Origin: JAFLBI01 sp964616465
Lineage (GTDB): Bacteria > Bacteroidota > Bacteroidia > Chitinophagales > Chitinophagaceae
Direction: 5' to 3'
DNA length: 64,000 nt
Assembly (NCBI GenBank): GCA_964616465.1
Contig: CAZTTO010000002.1
Location: 182,096-246,095 of the forward strand
The first letter of the stretch is position 1; every line of letters starts with the position of its first letter. Of the stretch, positions 1 through 7,706 are shown piece after piece. Under the pieces are notes generated by a model. That model had not been told where the DNA came from, did no database searches, and was given only the letters and a program-made list of their open reading frames with translations. A program made the position numbers and the translations under genes.

Positions 1-274
1 TAATGCAATAAGACTTATTCAAAAAAAATTATGCCTGATTAAATATTAGAAAAATCATATCGTTTGGTTAAAATTGTAACCCTTTAATTGCTTAGAAAAG
101 AGGTTTATGAAAAATGTAATATTTCCAACTACAAAATCTCTTCATTTCATGTCTAGTTATTCAGGCTAAAAAAAACAACTATAGATGGATTGAATTAACA
201 ACTGATATTCAAATACGTCCTTAGTCCAGAAACAATCAATACCTTTATCTTTAAGAAACCCCACCCAACTTACC

Positions 275-967
275 ATGCATATAGGAAAGCTTTTTGGCGT
301 GAACATTTTATGGATCATAGGCGTTGCTATCATTGGAATTTTAGCTGTTTCCTTTGTCATTACTAAACCTAATAACATGACCTTTCGCCAATCTTTACTT
401 CAAAAATTATATCCCGTTATTATGTGGGCGGGCAAAATGGGTTTGGGTAAAACTGATATTCAGGAAAAACAACCTGCAATAGCTCCACCTGTTAGTCCCT
501 TTACAATTTCGTTTGCTAATCATACCGGCGAACAAGTATCGCTTGCTTCTTTTCGTGGTAAAAAAATTATGGTAGTGAATACTGCAAGCGATTGTGGTTA
601 CACAGGACAATATGCAGAACTAGAACAATTGCACCAACAGGCTGGCGACAAGTTGGTGATTTTAGCTTTCCCTGCAAACGACTTCAAAGAACAAGAAAGC
701 GGAACGGATCAAGAAATTCAAAATTTTTGTCAGGTTAACTATGGACTTTCTTTTCCCGTTATGAAAAAAACATCGGTGGTGCAAGGCAACCAACAAGCTG
801 CCCTTTTTAAATGGCTGAGCAATCCACAAGAAAACGGCTGGTGCCAACAACAACCTGTTTGGAATTTTTGTAAGTACATCATTAATGAGGAAGGTCAACT
901 CACACACTTCTTTTCGCAGAAAGTTTCACCTCTCCATGAATCAGTCCTTAAAGCAATTGCACTATGA
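275..967 (+). CDS. Glutathione peroxidase-family thiol peroxidase, membrane anchored
   Basis: The 230-residue protein has one N-terminal hydrophobic helix (about residues 9-29) followed by a glutathione peroxidase fold from about residue 73. The peroxidatic cysteine is Cys107 in the NTASDCGYTGQY motif. The other tetrad positions are Gln140 (after FPANDF) and Trp196-Asn197 (WNFCKY). The cysteine usually found in the FPCNQF motif is Ala134 here, so a resolving cysteine would have to be elsewhere, such as Cys152, Cys190 or Cys199. The family reduces peroxides with thioredoxin or glutathione; the anchor suggests action at the membrane, facing the periplasm. The stop overlaps the next start by 4 bases (ATGA), so the two genes are probably cotranscribed. 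Family assignment is firm; donor and topology are inferred. Confidence 0.88.
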   Translation: MHIGKLFGVNILWIIGVAIIGILAVSFVITKPNNMTFRQSLLQKLYPVIMWAGKMGLGKTDIQEKQPAIAPPVSPFTISFANHTGEQVSLASFRGKKIMVVNTASDCGYTGQYAELEQLHQQAGDKLVILAFPANDFKEQESGTDQEIQNFCQVNYGLSFPVMKKTSVVQGNQQAALFKWLSNPQENGWCQQQPVWNFCKYIINEEGQLTHFFSQKVSPLHESVLKAIAL

Positions 968-1644
968 GAGCCGCTGTAATTGGAGCTACCGGACTAATAG
1001 GTTACGAACTGGTTCAACAACTAAGTCAAGACAGCTTTTATACAGCCATTACCGCACTGGTTAGAAAACCGGGCAATTTTCATGCACCATCTATTCAAGA
1101 AGTTGTAGTTGATTTTTCTAATGATACAAGTTTAAAGCAACACTTACATGTAGACATCTTATTTATATGCATGGGTACAACCATAAAAAAAGCAGGTAGT
1201 AAAGCAGCATTTGAACAGGCAGACTTAACTATTCCGCTACGTTGTGCAAGCTTAGCCCATGAACTAGGTTGTACACAATTGGTTGTAATATCTTCTGTAG
1301 GCGCACGTGCCGAAAGCAATAATTTTTATTTGCAAGTAAAAGGACGATTAGAGCAGTCGTTGACCCATCTGCAATGTAATTCGCTGCATATTTTTCAACC
1401 TTCGCTTTTAATGGGACCGCGCAAGGAACTTCGCATTGGAGAAAAAATAGCAAGCTACCTCGTTCCACTTACAGATCTTTTTTGCAAAGGTGCTTTGCAA
1501 CAATACCATTCTATGCCTTACCGTACACTTGCGGCTGCAATGCGAGAAGCGCCAAAACAAAATCATAGTCGGTTAGCGCGCTACACCTATTTATCCATTC
1601 TACAACTTGCTCAACAGCACAAAGTTTCTTCAGCAAAAATCTGA
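964..1644 (+). CDS. TIP30/HTATIP2-like NAD(P)-binding oxidoreductase
   Basis: This 226-residue protein of the extended short-chain dehydrogenase type starts with a Rossmann glycine motif (GATGLIG, residues 7-13). It has a later ISSVGA segment and a YLQVK motif, matching the Ser and Tyr-x3-Lys catalytic positions. The length and layout fit the TIP30/YraR-like group of NAD(P)H-binding proteins. The substrate cannot be read from the sequence. It overlaps the peroxidase gene by 4 bases at its start and the oppositely oriented THI5-like gene by 15 bases at its end. Confidence 0.8.
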   Translation: MRAAVIGATGLIGYELVQQLSQDSFYTAITALVRKPGNFHAPSIQEVVVDFSNDTSLKQHLHVDILFICMGTTIKKAGSKAAFEQADLTIPLRCASLAHELGCTQLVVISSVGARAESNNFYLQVKGRLEQSLTHLQCNSLHIFQPSLLMGPRKELRIGEKIASYLVPLTDLFCKGALQQYHSMPYRTLAAAMREAPKQNHSRLARYTYLSILQLAQQHKVSSAKI

Positions 1645-2523
1645 AGCCTTCCATGGTTTGTTTTCCAACTGCATGTTATACAACCAATCAAGAAATTGCT
1701 GCACCCTATCCATATCCATCTTCCCCCAGCTTGCTTCATTACCCAATGCCGGAACAGTTGCTTTAATACTCGCTTCCAAAAACTGTACATCACGATCTGC
1801 TACTGGCACATGTTTAAGTAATATAGAGGCTGCTTCTGCAGGATCCTGGGCCGCTGCATAAAACCCTTTTTTAGTAACCTCCATAAATTGTTGCCACAGG
1901 TCCGATCGCTCTTGTAATTGTACTTGTGTAGTTGCTAAGATGGGCGAATATCCATAAGGAATATTATAATCTTTTAATCGGAATGAACGCAAGCCTATTC
2001 CTTGTTGCGCTGCTTGCACACCTTCCCAATTTTCAAAAATCCATGTAGCAGTTGCATTGCCTTCTAAAAGGGTATTCCAAATACCCAGCTTATTGGGATA
2101 AATAATTTCGAGATTACCTGAGCCACCATCTGCTTGTACCATTGCCTTCACTATACCATCTTCATAGCGTGCTTTGTAAGATGCATAGCTACACCCATCG
2201 AGTTGTTTGGGTGTTTGCACCGGTCCCGATGCCAATACCACAACAGCACTAAGGTCTTCTTGAAACAATGTTCCCAAAGCACGTAAATCTACTGGATCCT
2301 GTTTAACACGATAACTGATTAAACTTTCGAATGGACAAAGTGCAACATCTGCTGCTCCCAGTTCTACCTTTTTTGCTGGTGTTGTTGCATATCCATCCGC
2401 TGCAGGATCTAATACTTGTAGATCAATTCCCACTTCTTGATACCATCCTTTGTGCTGTGCAACGAAAAAGCCAATGTGATTGCTGTTGGGTGTCCAATCA
2501 AGCGCTAGTTTACATAGTTCCAT
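1630..2523 (-). CDS. THI5/NMT1-like substrate-binding protein
   Basis: The family (NMT1/THI5-like, a periplasmic-binding-protein fold) binds pyrimidine or related small ligands for ABC uptake or thiamine precursor metabolism. The chosen Met gives MELCKLALDWTPNSNHIGF, where the DWTPNxNHxGF opening is the family hallmark. A start 13 codons upstream is possible but adds nothing conserved. The remaining protein of about 297 residues has the expected two-lobe length. There is no clear signal peptide or lipobox, unlike classical binding proteins, and no permease or ATPase gene is adjacent. A cytoplasmic role or a distant transporter partner is therefore possible. The 3' end overlaps the converging oxidoreductase gene. 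Confidence 0.75.
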   Translation of the reverse strand: MELCKLALDWTPNSNHIGFFVAQHKGWYQEVGIDLQVLDPAADGYATTPAKKVELGAADVALCPFESLISYRVKQDPVDLRALGTLFQEDLSAVVVLASGPVQTPKQLDGCSYASYKARYEDGIVKAMVQADGGSGNLEIIYPNKLGIWNTLLEGNATATWIFENWEGVQAAQQGIGLRSFRLKDYNIPYGYSPILATTQVQLQERSDLWQQFMEVTKKGFYAAAQDPAEAASILLKHVPVADRDVQFLEASIKATVPALGNEASWGKMDMDRVQQFLDWLYNMQLENKPWKASDFC

Positions 2524-2584
2524 GCAAGCGATTTTAGTGTGCGCAAAACTATAGGAAGGCAAATTTTACCGCAGGGATAATTTA

Positions 2585-2926
2585 TCACTGTTGGTTGTAT
2601 TGAAAGAGCTCTCCCAAATCAACCCGATATACCAATTGCTGTTGACCCCTGTATAACATGAGCGCCGTTGTGGGTGCATCGGCCACCTGCCTGTCAACAA
2701 AAACCAAGGAAGAAGAGGCTGAAAAGGAAAGGGTAGCCTCCCATTGTGGTAGTTGTTGCAATAAACGATGGTGTACTTCGGCCAGCGAACCCCTGCTGTG
2801 CAAGCAAAAATTGCGGATATACCTTGTAAGCAGTTCTTCTACCTGCTCCTCTGCAGAAAACGAAACCAACACTTGCGGCAACTGGGCCGGCATACAGCGT
2901 GCCCATATCTGGTATTCTTGTGTCAT
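2585..2926 (-). CDS. Hypothetical protein divergent from umuD
   Basis: This 113-residue soluble protein matches no family I recognise. It has a helical, Gln/Leu-rich middle (EEQVEELL and LAEVHHRLLQQL) and a C-terminal part with alternating hydrophobic residues that could be strands (SLVFVDRQ, LVYRVDLG). It is transcribed away from umuD, with 88 bases between the two starts, and that gap contains the palindrome at 2969-2984. Shared control with the mutagenesis genes is plausible but not shown. Coding status rests on length, an ATG start and fit between its neighbours. Confidence 0.6.
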   Translation of the reverse strand: MTQEYQIWARCMPAQLPQVLVSFSAEEQVEELLTRYIRNFCLHSRGSLAEVHHRLLQQLPQWEATLSFSASSSLVFVDRQVADAPTTALMLYRGQQQLVYRVDLGELFQYNQQ

Positions 2927-2964
2927 ACAATTGCGTTTTTTAATGGCCTTGGGTTCAACTAATT

Positions 2965-2994
2965 TTTGTAGTATAAAAATACTAATTATTTTAG
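2965..2994 (+). promoter_or_regulatory. Candidate umuD promoter with palindromic operator
   Basis: A Bacteroidota-type -33 element TTTG (2965-2968) is followed after 18 bases by TATTTTAG (2987-2994), one mismatch from TAnnTTTG. The spacer is almost entirely a perfect inverted repeat, TAGTAT (2969-2974), AAAA, ATACTA (2979-2984). A repressor bound there would block the promoter. Its position before umuD suggests damage-responsive control, but the regulator is unknown. Confidence 0.55.
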
Positions 2995-3014
2995 CAAAAG
3001 TAAAATCTTTTTAT

Positions 3015-3488
3015 ATGGAATGGGAACAGGGATACCAAAGTAAGTACCGCGGAAGCAAATCATTTACACAGCAAGAAGTGCATACAGCCAATGCCACAGG
3101 CTTTGGGGCTGCGGCCGACGACTATGCAGAAAGGGGAATTGACCTCAACGAACTGCTGATTATGAACAAACCAGCCACCTATTTTTTTAGGATGAATGGA
3201 GATGCTATGACTGGTTCGGGCATTCATGCCGGCGATGTGCTGGTTGTAGATCGCAGTTTAAAGCCTGCCGCAAATAAAATTATTGTGGCAGCAGTAGATG
3301 GTGAACTGTATGTGCGCAGGTACCAACCAGGATTCAATCAGTGTGTATTGCAAGCAGATAATCGGAAGTATGGCGATATTACTATCCACGAGTTCAGCCA
3401 TTTTCAAAGTTGGGGAGTGGTTACTTGCGTAATTCACCTGCTCGATTCGAGTTTACAACAGTTTCTGTCGCCTCGCTCCAAAAAATAA
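3015..3488 (+). CDS. umuD: UmuD-like translesion synthesis factor with altered catalytic dyad
   Basis: The 157-residue protein aligns along its length with UmuD/LexA S24 peptidases, including the GFGAAADDYAERGIDLNELL stretch. UmuD normally cuts itself at Cys-Gly with a Ser-Lys dyad and then joins UmuC to form polymerase V. Here the catalytic serine in GDSM is Ala64 (GDAM; codon GCT) and the lysine is Arg101 (LYVRRY), exactly 37 residues later as in Escherichia coli UmuD. The scissile pair would be Thr28-Gly29. Self-cleavage by the usual mechanism therefore looks impossible. The ATG at 3015 gives the family length; the open frame extends upstream but would cross the promoter. It is followed after 5 bases by umuC. 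Confidence 0.88.
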   Translation: MEWEQGYQSKYRGSKSFTQQEVHTANATGFGAAADDYAERGIDLNELLIMNKPATYFFRMNGDAMTGSGIHAGDVLVVDRSLKPAANKIIVAAVDGELYVRRYQPGFNQCVLQADNRKYGDITIHEFSHFQSWGVVTCVIHLLDSSLQQFLSPRSKK

Positions 3489-3493
3489 CATAC

Positions 3494-4774
3494 ATGTTTG
3501 CTATTGTAGACTGCAACAGCTTTTACTGCTCCTGCGAACGCGTGTTTCAACCAAAACACCAGTTTGAACCCGTTGTGGTGCTAAGCAACAACGATGGCTG
3601 CATCATTGCAAGAACAGATGAAGCCAAAGAACTGGGCATAGCTATGGGTGCTCCTTTCTTTCAGGAAAAGAAGCGTATTGAAGCTGCCGGAGTTGCTGTT
3701 TACTCAAGCAATTACAACTTGTACGGCGATATGAGCAGAAGGGTGATGCAAATTCTGAAGGATGAAGTTGGCATAGAGCATGTAGAAGTGTACAGCGTAG
3801 ATGAAGCATTCTTGCACCTGCATCATATTCCCGCAAACATGTATGAGGAATTCCTTGCATCGCTGAGGAATAAAATTGGTATGTGGACAGGCATTCAGGT
3901 TTCAATAGGAGCTGCACCTACAAAAGTACTGTCGAAGGTGGCTAATAGACTAGCTAAGAAAAATAAAAAAGCTACCAACTGTTTGATGATTTTGTCTACT
4001 GATGAACAGATACAACATGCACTCACTAAAACACCTATAGAAGATTTATGGGGAATTGGAAGACGCTATGCAGAAAAACTGCGCCAATGGAATATTACAA
4101 CTGGAGCCGATTTGCAAAGCATGCCGCTTTCTTGGGCATCGAAACACTTAGGCGGTGTTGTAGGAGAAAGGTTGCTGAGAGAATTGAAAGGTGAACCTTG
4201 TATTCCCTTACAAGAGCCTAGAACGGATAAACAAATGATTGCTACTACGCGCATGTTTGGCCACACAGTAACAGAACTAAAGGACCTGGAAGAAGCAGTA
4301 GCTACCTATACTGCAAGAGCAGCAGAAAAACTACGCCGTCAGCATGCAGTAGCGGGAGGTATATCTGTATTTGTTATTGAAAAAGCACCTCCGGTAGCAG
4401 GGAAATTCAGACACGGTCCTAGCAGAAGTAGCTTTTATTTGATGCCAGTAGCAACGGCAGCTACAAACCTGCTCATTAAACCTGCATTGAGTATGATTCG
4501 ACAATTATTTAAACCGGGTCAGTCGTACAAAAAAGCGGGCGTACTACTAAGTCATATCGTTCCCGAAACGCATGTTCAAACCAATTTGTTTGGTCAGCCC
4601 GCAGGTAAAGAAAATAAAAAGCTCATGGAAATTATTGATAACATCAATTTTAGTCAGCGCAACGATATTCTTCAGTTTGCTACCACAGGTACCAGTCGAA
4701 ATTGGAAAATGCAGCGAGGATATAAAAGTCGACATTACACCACTCGGTGGGACGAGTTGCGAGATGTATTTTAA
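3494..4774 (+). CDS. umuC: DNA polymerase V catalytic subunit UmuC
   Basis: This 426-residue Y-family DNA polymerase copies damaged template DNA. The N-terminus reads MFAIVDCNSFYCSCERVF, with the first catalytic aspartate. VVVLSNNDGCIIAR and YSVDEAF (catalytic Asp-Glu) follow, then helix-hairpin-helix and little-finger regions and a UmuC-type C-terminal extension. The length matches the usual 420 or so residues. The start chosen, 5 bases after umuD, gives the standard UmuC N-terminus; an in-frame extension into umuD was discarded. A UvrD-type helicase gene follows after 20 bases, suggesting a three-gene damage-tolerance operon. Confidence 0.95.
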   Translation: MFAIVDCNSFYCSCERVFQPKHQFEPVVVLSNNDGCIIARTDEAKELGIAMGAPFFQEKKRIEAAGVAVYSSNYNLYGDMSRRVMQILKDEVGIEHVEVYSVDEAFLHLHHIPANMYEEFLASLRNKIGMWTGIQVSIGAAPTKVLSKVANRLAKKNKKATNCLMILSTDEQIQHALTKTPIEDLWGIGRRYAEKLRQWNITTGADLQSMPLSWASKHLGGVVGERLLRELKGEPCIPLQEPRTDKQMIATTRMFGHTVTELKDLEEAVATYTARAAEKLRRQHAVAGGISVFVIEKAPPVAGKFRHGPSRSSFYLMPVATAATNLLIKPALSMIRQLFKPGQSYKKAGVLLSHIVPETHVQTNLFGQPAGKENKKLMEIIDNINFSQRNDILQFATTGTSRNWKMQRGYKSRHYTTRWDELRDVF

Positions 4775-4794
4775 AACAATAATAAACGTTAGGC

Positions 4795-6297
4795 ATGATG
4801 CAAGAAAAAAAATTAAGTGATGAGCAATTAGCTATTATACACTGTACAGGAAATGCACGTATAAATGCGGTAGCAGGATCAGGCAAAACAAGTACCCTCA
4901 TTGCATTTGCAGCGGAACAAGAAAAGCGGAAGAAAATTCTTTACTTGGCTTTTAACAGAACAGCTAAAGAAGATGCTGCCATTCGGTTTGCAGCAGAAGG
5001 ACTGCATCAAGTACAAACAGAAACACTTCACTCACTCGCCTTTCGAAGTTTAAATGTAGGCGCAAAATGGGAAGTATGTAACAAAGGATATCATGTAGAT
5101 GAAGTTGCAAGAATGATTTCTTTTAGAGGTAAGAGAAGTACAGCAGAAGAAAAATACTTTTTAGCCTATCATGTACTTCAGTGTTTACAACATTTTTGTC
5201 AGCATAACAGTGCATCACCCAATGGGGCAGAATATGCATGCAGCATTGCTGATGGACATGTACAAAGATTAGTAGAGCCACATATGAACTGGATAGAAAA
5301 ACAAGTGGCCTATCTGTATAGCAGTATGCAAAATGGAAAAATTCCCATCACCCATGAGTTTTATTTAAAACAATTTCAACTTCAAAAGAACCCACTGCAC
5401 GCACACCTTATTTTGCTAGATGAAGCACAAGATGCATCGCCGGTAATGCTTGATATGATTCAGCAACAAAAATGTACGTGCTTATTGGTGGGCGATACAC
5501 ATCAACAGATTTACAGTTGGCGATATGCTGTTAATGCATTGGAGCAAGTAGATTTTCCTTTGTTTCATTTGAGTAGAAGCTATAGACTACCACCAAATAT
5601 TGCAAAACTTGCAGCCAACACATTGGCATTGAAAAAACCTGTTTCAATTATTGGTTGTGGAAATAGCCAACAACAAAAAACGCATGTGGTATTAGGAAGA
5701 ACCAATCAAGCTTTATTGTTGTATGCGTTAGAATGGGTTTTGCATCATCCAAAAGAAAAGTTATTTATGGAAGGACCACTTCAGAGCTACTTACAAAGCG
5801 AAGATGGCATATCGTTGTACGATGTTTGGAATGTACTCTATGGCAAGAAACAATACATACGTCATCCCATTTTACAGCAATTACATTCAGAAGACCAGTT
5901 GAATGCATTCATTCACACAACAGGCGCTGTTCAATTGCAAATGATGGTACAAGTTGCAAAGCATTACAGAAGAGACCTGCCATTTGTACTCAAACAATTA
6001 CAAAAAGCCAGTGTTACATCACAAGAGAAATATAAAGCGAGTATTAGTTTATCTACCGTACACAGAGCAAAAGGAATGGAGTTTGATATTGTAGAACTAC
6101 TAAGCGATTTTATGACTCCGGAAAAATGGATTCAAGCTTGGCAAAATAGAAAATCAATACAAGATACCATTAAGTTAGAGGAAGAACTGAACCTGCTGTA
6201 TGTGGCTATTACCAGAACAAAAAACCAACTTATTATACCAGATAGTCTAGTAGCTTCTTCCGACTTAAGATATAAAGAGCAACTAAATCTAGTATAA
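4795..6297 (+). CDS. UvrD/Rep-type superfamily 1 helicase, short form
   Basis: This 500-residue ATP-dependent DNA helicase carries the SF1A motifs in order: Walker A in AVAGSGKTSTL, motif II in LLDEAQDASP, motif III in GDTHQQIYSWR, then YRLP, a late STVHRAKGMEFD and LLYVAITRTKNQL. It is well short of full UvrD or PcrA (about 700 residues or more), so accessory subdomains are reduced. Its position 20 bases after umuC suggests a role in damage tolerance, for example clearing DNA ahead of or behind the lesion polymerase; that role is inference. The next gene is on the other strand, so the operon ends here. Start may be the first or second of two adjacent ATG codons. Confidence 0.87.
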   Translation: MMQEKKLSDEQLAIIHCTGNARINAVAGSGKTSTLIAFAAEQEKRKKILYLAFNRTAKEDAAIRFAAEGLHQVQTETLHSLAFRSLNVGAKWEVCNKGYHVDEVARMISFRGKRSTAEEKYFLAYHVLQCLQHFCQHNSASPNGAEYACSIADGHVQRLVEPHMNWIEKQVAYLYSSMQNGKIPITHEFYLKQFQLQKNPLHAHLILLDEAQDASPVMLDMIQQQKCTCLLVGDTHQQIYSWRYAVNALEQVDFPLFHLSRSYRLPPNIAKLAANTLALKKPVSIIGCGNSQQQKTHVVLGRTNQALLLYALEWVLHHPKEKLFMEGPLQSYLQSEDGISLYDVWNVLYGKKQYIRHPILQQLHSEDQLNAFIHTTGAVQLQMMVQVAKHYRRDLPFVLKQLQKASVTSQEKYKASISLSTVHRAKGMEFDIVELLSDFMTPEKWIQAWQNRKSIQDTIKLEEELNLLYVAITRTKNQLIIPDSLVASSDLRYKEQLNLV

Positions 6298-6302
6298 ATA
6301 AG

Positions 6303-7706
6303 TTACTGCCAGCCTCCACCCAATGAGCGATACAACTGAACAAGGGCATTCAAGCGTAACTGATACGTGAGTGACTCTGCCAGTTCTGCATCAAACAAAT
6401 AGTTCTCTTGAATAAGTACTTCGTAATAAGAAGAGTAGCCATAGTCGTACTTAGCTCTTGTAAGTTCGAGTGCTTTACGTGCTGCCTTAGTTTGTGCAGA
6501 ACGTATAGTGTATTCTTCTTCTAAGGTTCTATATTGTGCTAATGCATTGTCTACTTCTCCTAATGCACGAAGCCAGGTTTGCTCCCATGCATATGCCAAT
6601 TGTTTAGTGCGAAGTTCTTCTACACGAACTCGTCTCCTTAGCTGACCAAATTGAAAAATTGGTCCAAGTAATCCCGCAAATCCATTAGCCACTCTTCCAT
6701 CGCTGCTGACTAAAGACGATAACTGAGGACTAGCAAAACCTAGTACGCCAGTTAAGCTCAGTTGAGGATATAGACCAGCTTTAGCAATTTGAATATTATA
6801 AAACTGACCTTCTAATAATTGCGTAGCCTCTCTAATATCGGGTCTTCTAATCAACAGTTGAGATGGTAGTCCAACCGGAATAGAAGGTGTTGTCATTTGA
6901 TCAAACAACGACTTACCTCTTGGTAAAGGACCAGGACCTTGCCCCATGAGTGTTCGAATAGCATTCTGTACAACAATGATTTGTCGTTCAAAAGCAGGAA
7001 TTGCCGCTGCGGCTAAAGCTTCTTGCTGTTCTGCCTGCAAAAGATCAACTTCGGCTATGTATCCTTTATTAAATCTTTCACGAATAATTTTAGTGCTCTC
7101 TGCACGTAGATCACGTGTTTTCTTTGCAATAGCCAACCTGTTATCTAAATCCCTCAGCAAAAAATATTGTGCAGCAACTTCTGCAACCAAACTAACAACA
7201 AGAGACTGTTGACTTTCAACATCGGCAGCAAATCTGCGAAGAGCTGCTTCATTGCTCGATCTAATTCTTCCCCACACATCCAACTCCCACTGAATAGCGC
7301 CAAACGTTCTTATGGCACCTCCTTCAACTCCTGCACCAATTTTACGCGCTTCTATTCCAGCTGTTCCTCCACCAGCCTGAACCTGATAACCAAATGCTGG
7401 ATACAAATTAGCACGAACAATGCCAGCAATTTCTCTACTCTCTTCAATTCTGTAGGATGCAGCAAGAATATTTCTGTTACTATCTAAAGCCGATTTAATA
7501 AAGCGAAGAAGAACAGTATCTTGATAGAGCTCAAACCACGACATAAGCTTGGAAGTATCTACACTGGTTGCCTGCGTATAAGTTGTAGGCATAGCTACTT
7601 CTGGTGTATTGGGCGCAGGACGAAGTGCAACACATCCTGACAGCATGCTGATTGTGCTTACTAAAACAAATAACAACCAAAATTTTTCCTTAATGACTTG
7701 CTTCAT
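6303..7706 (-). CDS. RND efflux outer membrane lipoprotein (NodT/OprM family)
   Basis: This 467-residue outer membrane channel is the last gene of the RND operon. The N-terminus is a lipoprotein signal with lipobox LSGC (Cys25). The body shows the two repeated coiled-coil halves typical of OprM, with family phrases such as LIRRPDI and YRSLGGGWQ at the C-terminus. It would form the exit duct of the tripartite pump in the outer membrane. It overlaps the pump gene by 17 bases, strong evidence for translational coupling. Confidence 0.92.
   Translation of the reverse strand: MKQVIKEKFWLLFVLVSTISMLSGCVALRPAPNTPEVAMPTTYTQATSVDTSKLMSWFELYQDTVLLRFIKSALDSNRNILAASYRIEESREIAGIVRANLYPAFGYQVQAGGGTAGIEARKIGAGVEGGAIRTFGAIQWELDVWGRIRSSNEAALRRFAADVESQQSLVVSLVAEVAAQYFLLRDLDNRLAIAKKTRDLRAESTKIIRERFNKGYIAEVDLLQAEQQEALAAAAIPAFERQIIVVQNAIRTLMGQGPGPLPRGKSLFDQMTTPSIPVGLPSQLLIRRPDIREATQLLEGQFYNIQIAKAGLYPQLSLTGVLGFASPQLSSLVSSDGRVANGFAGLLGPIFQFGQLRRRVRVEELRTKQLAYAWEQTWLRALGEVDNALAQYRTLEEEYTIRSAQTKAARKALELTRAKYDYGYSSYYEVLIQENYLFDAELAESLTYQLRLNALVQLYRSLGGGWQ

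Noticed and set aside
2658..3014. Upstream extension of the UmuD frame
   Set aside because: It is antisense to the 113-residue gene and crosses the promoter and palindrome; the ATG at 3015 gives the normal family length.
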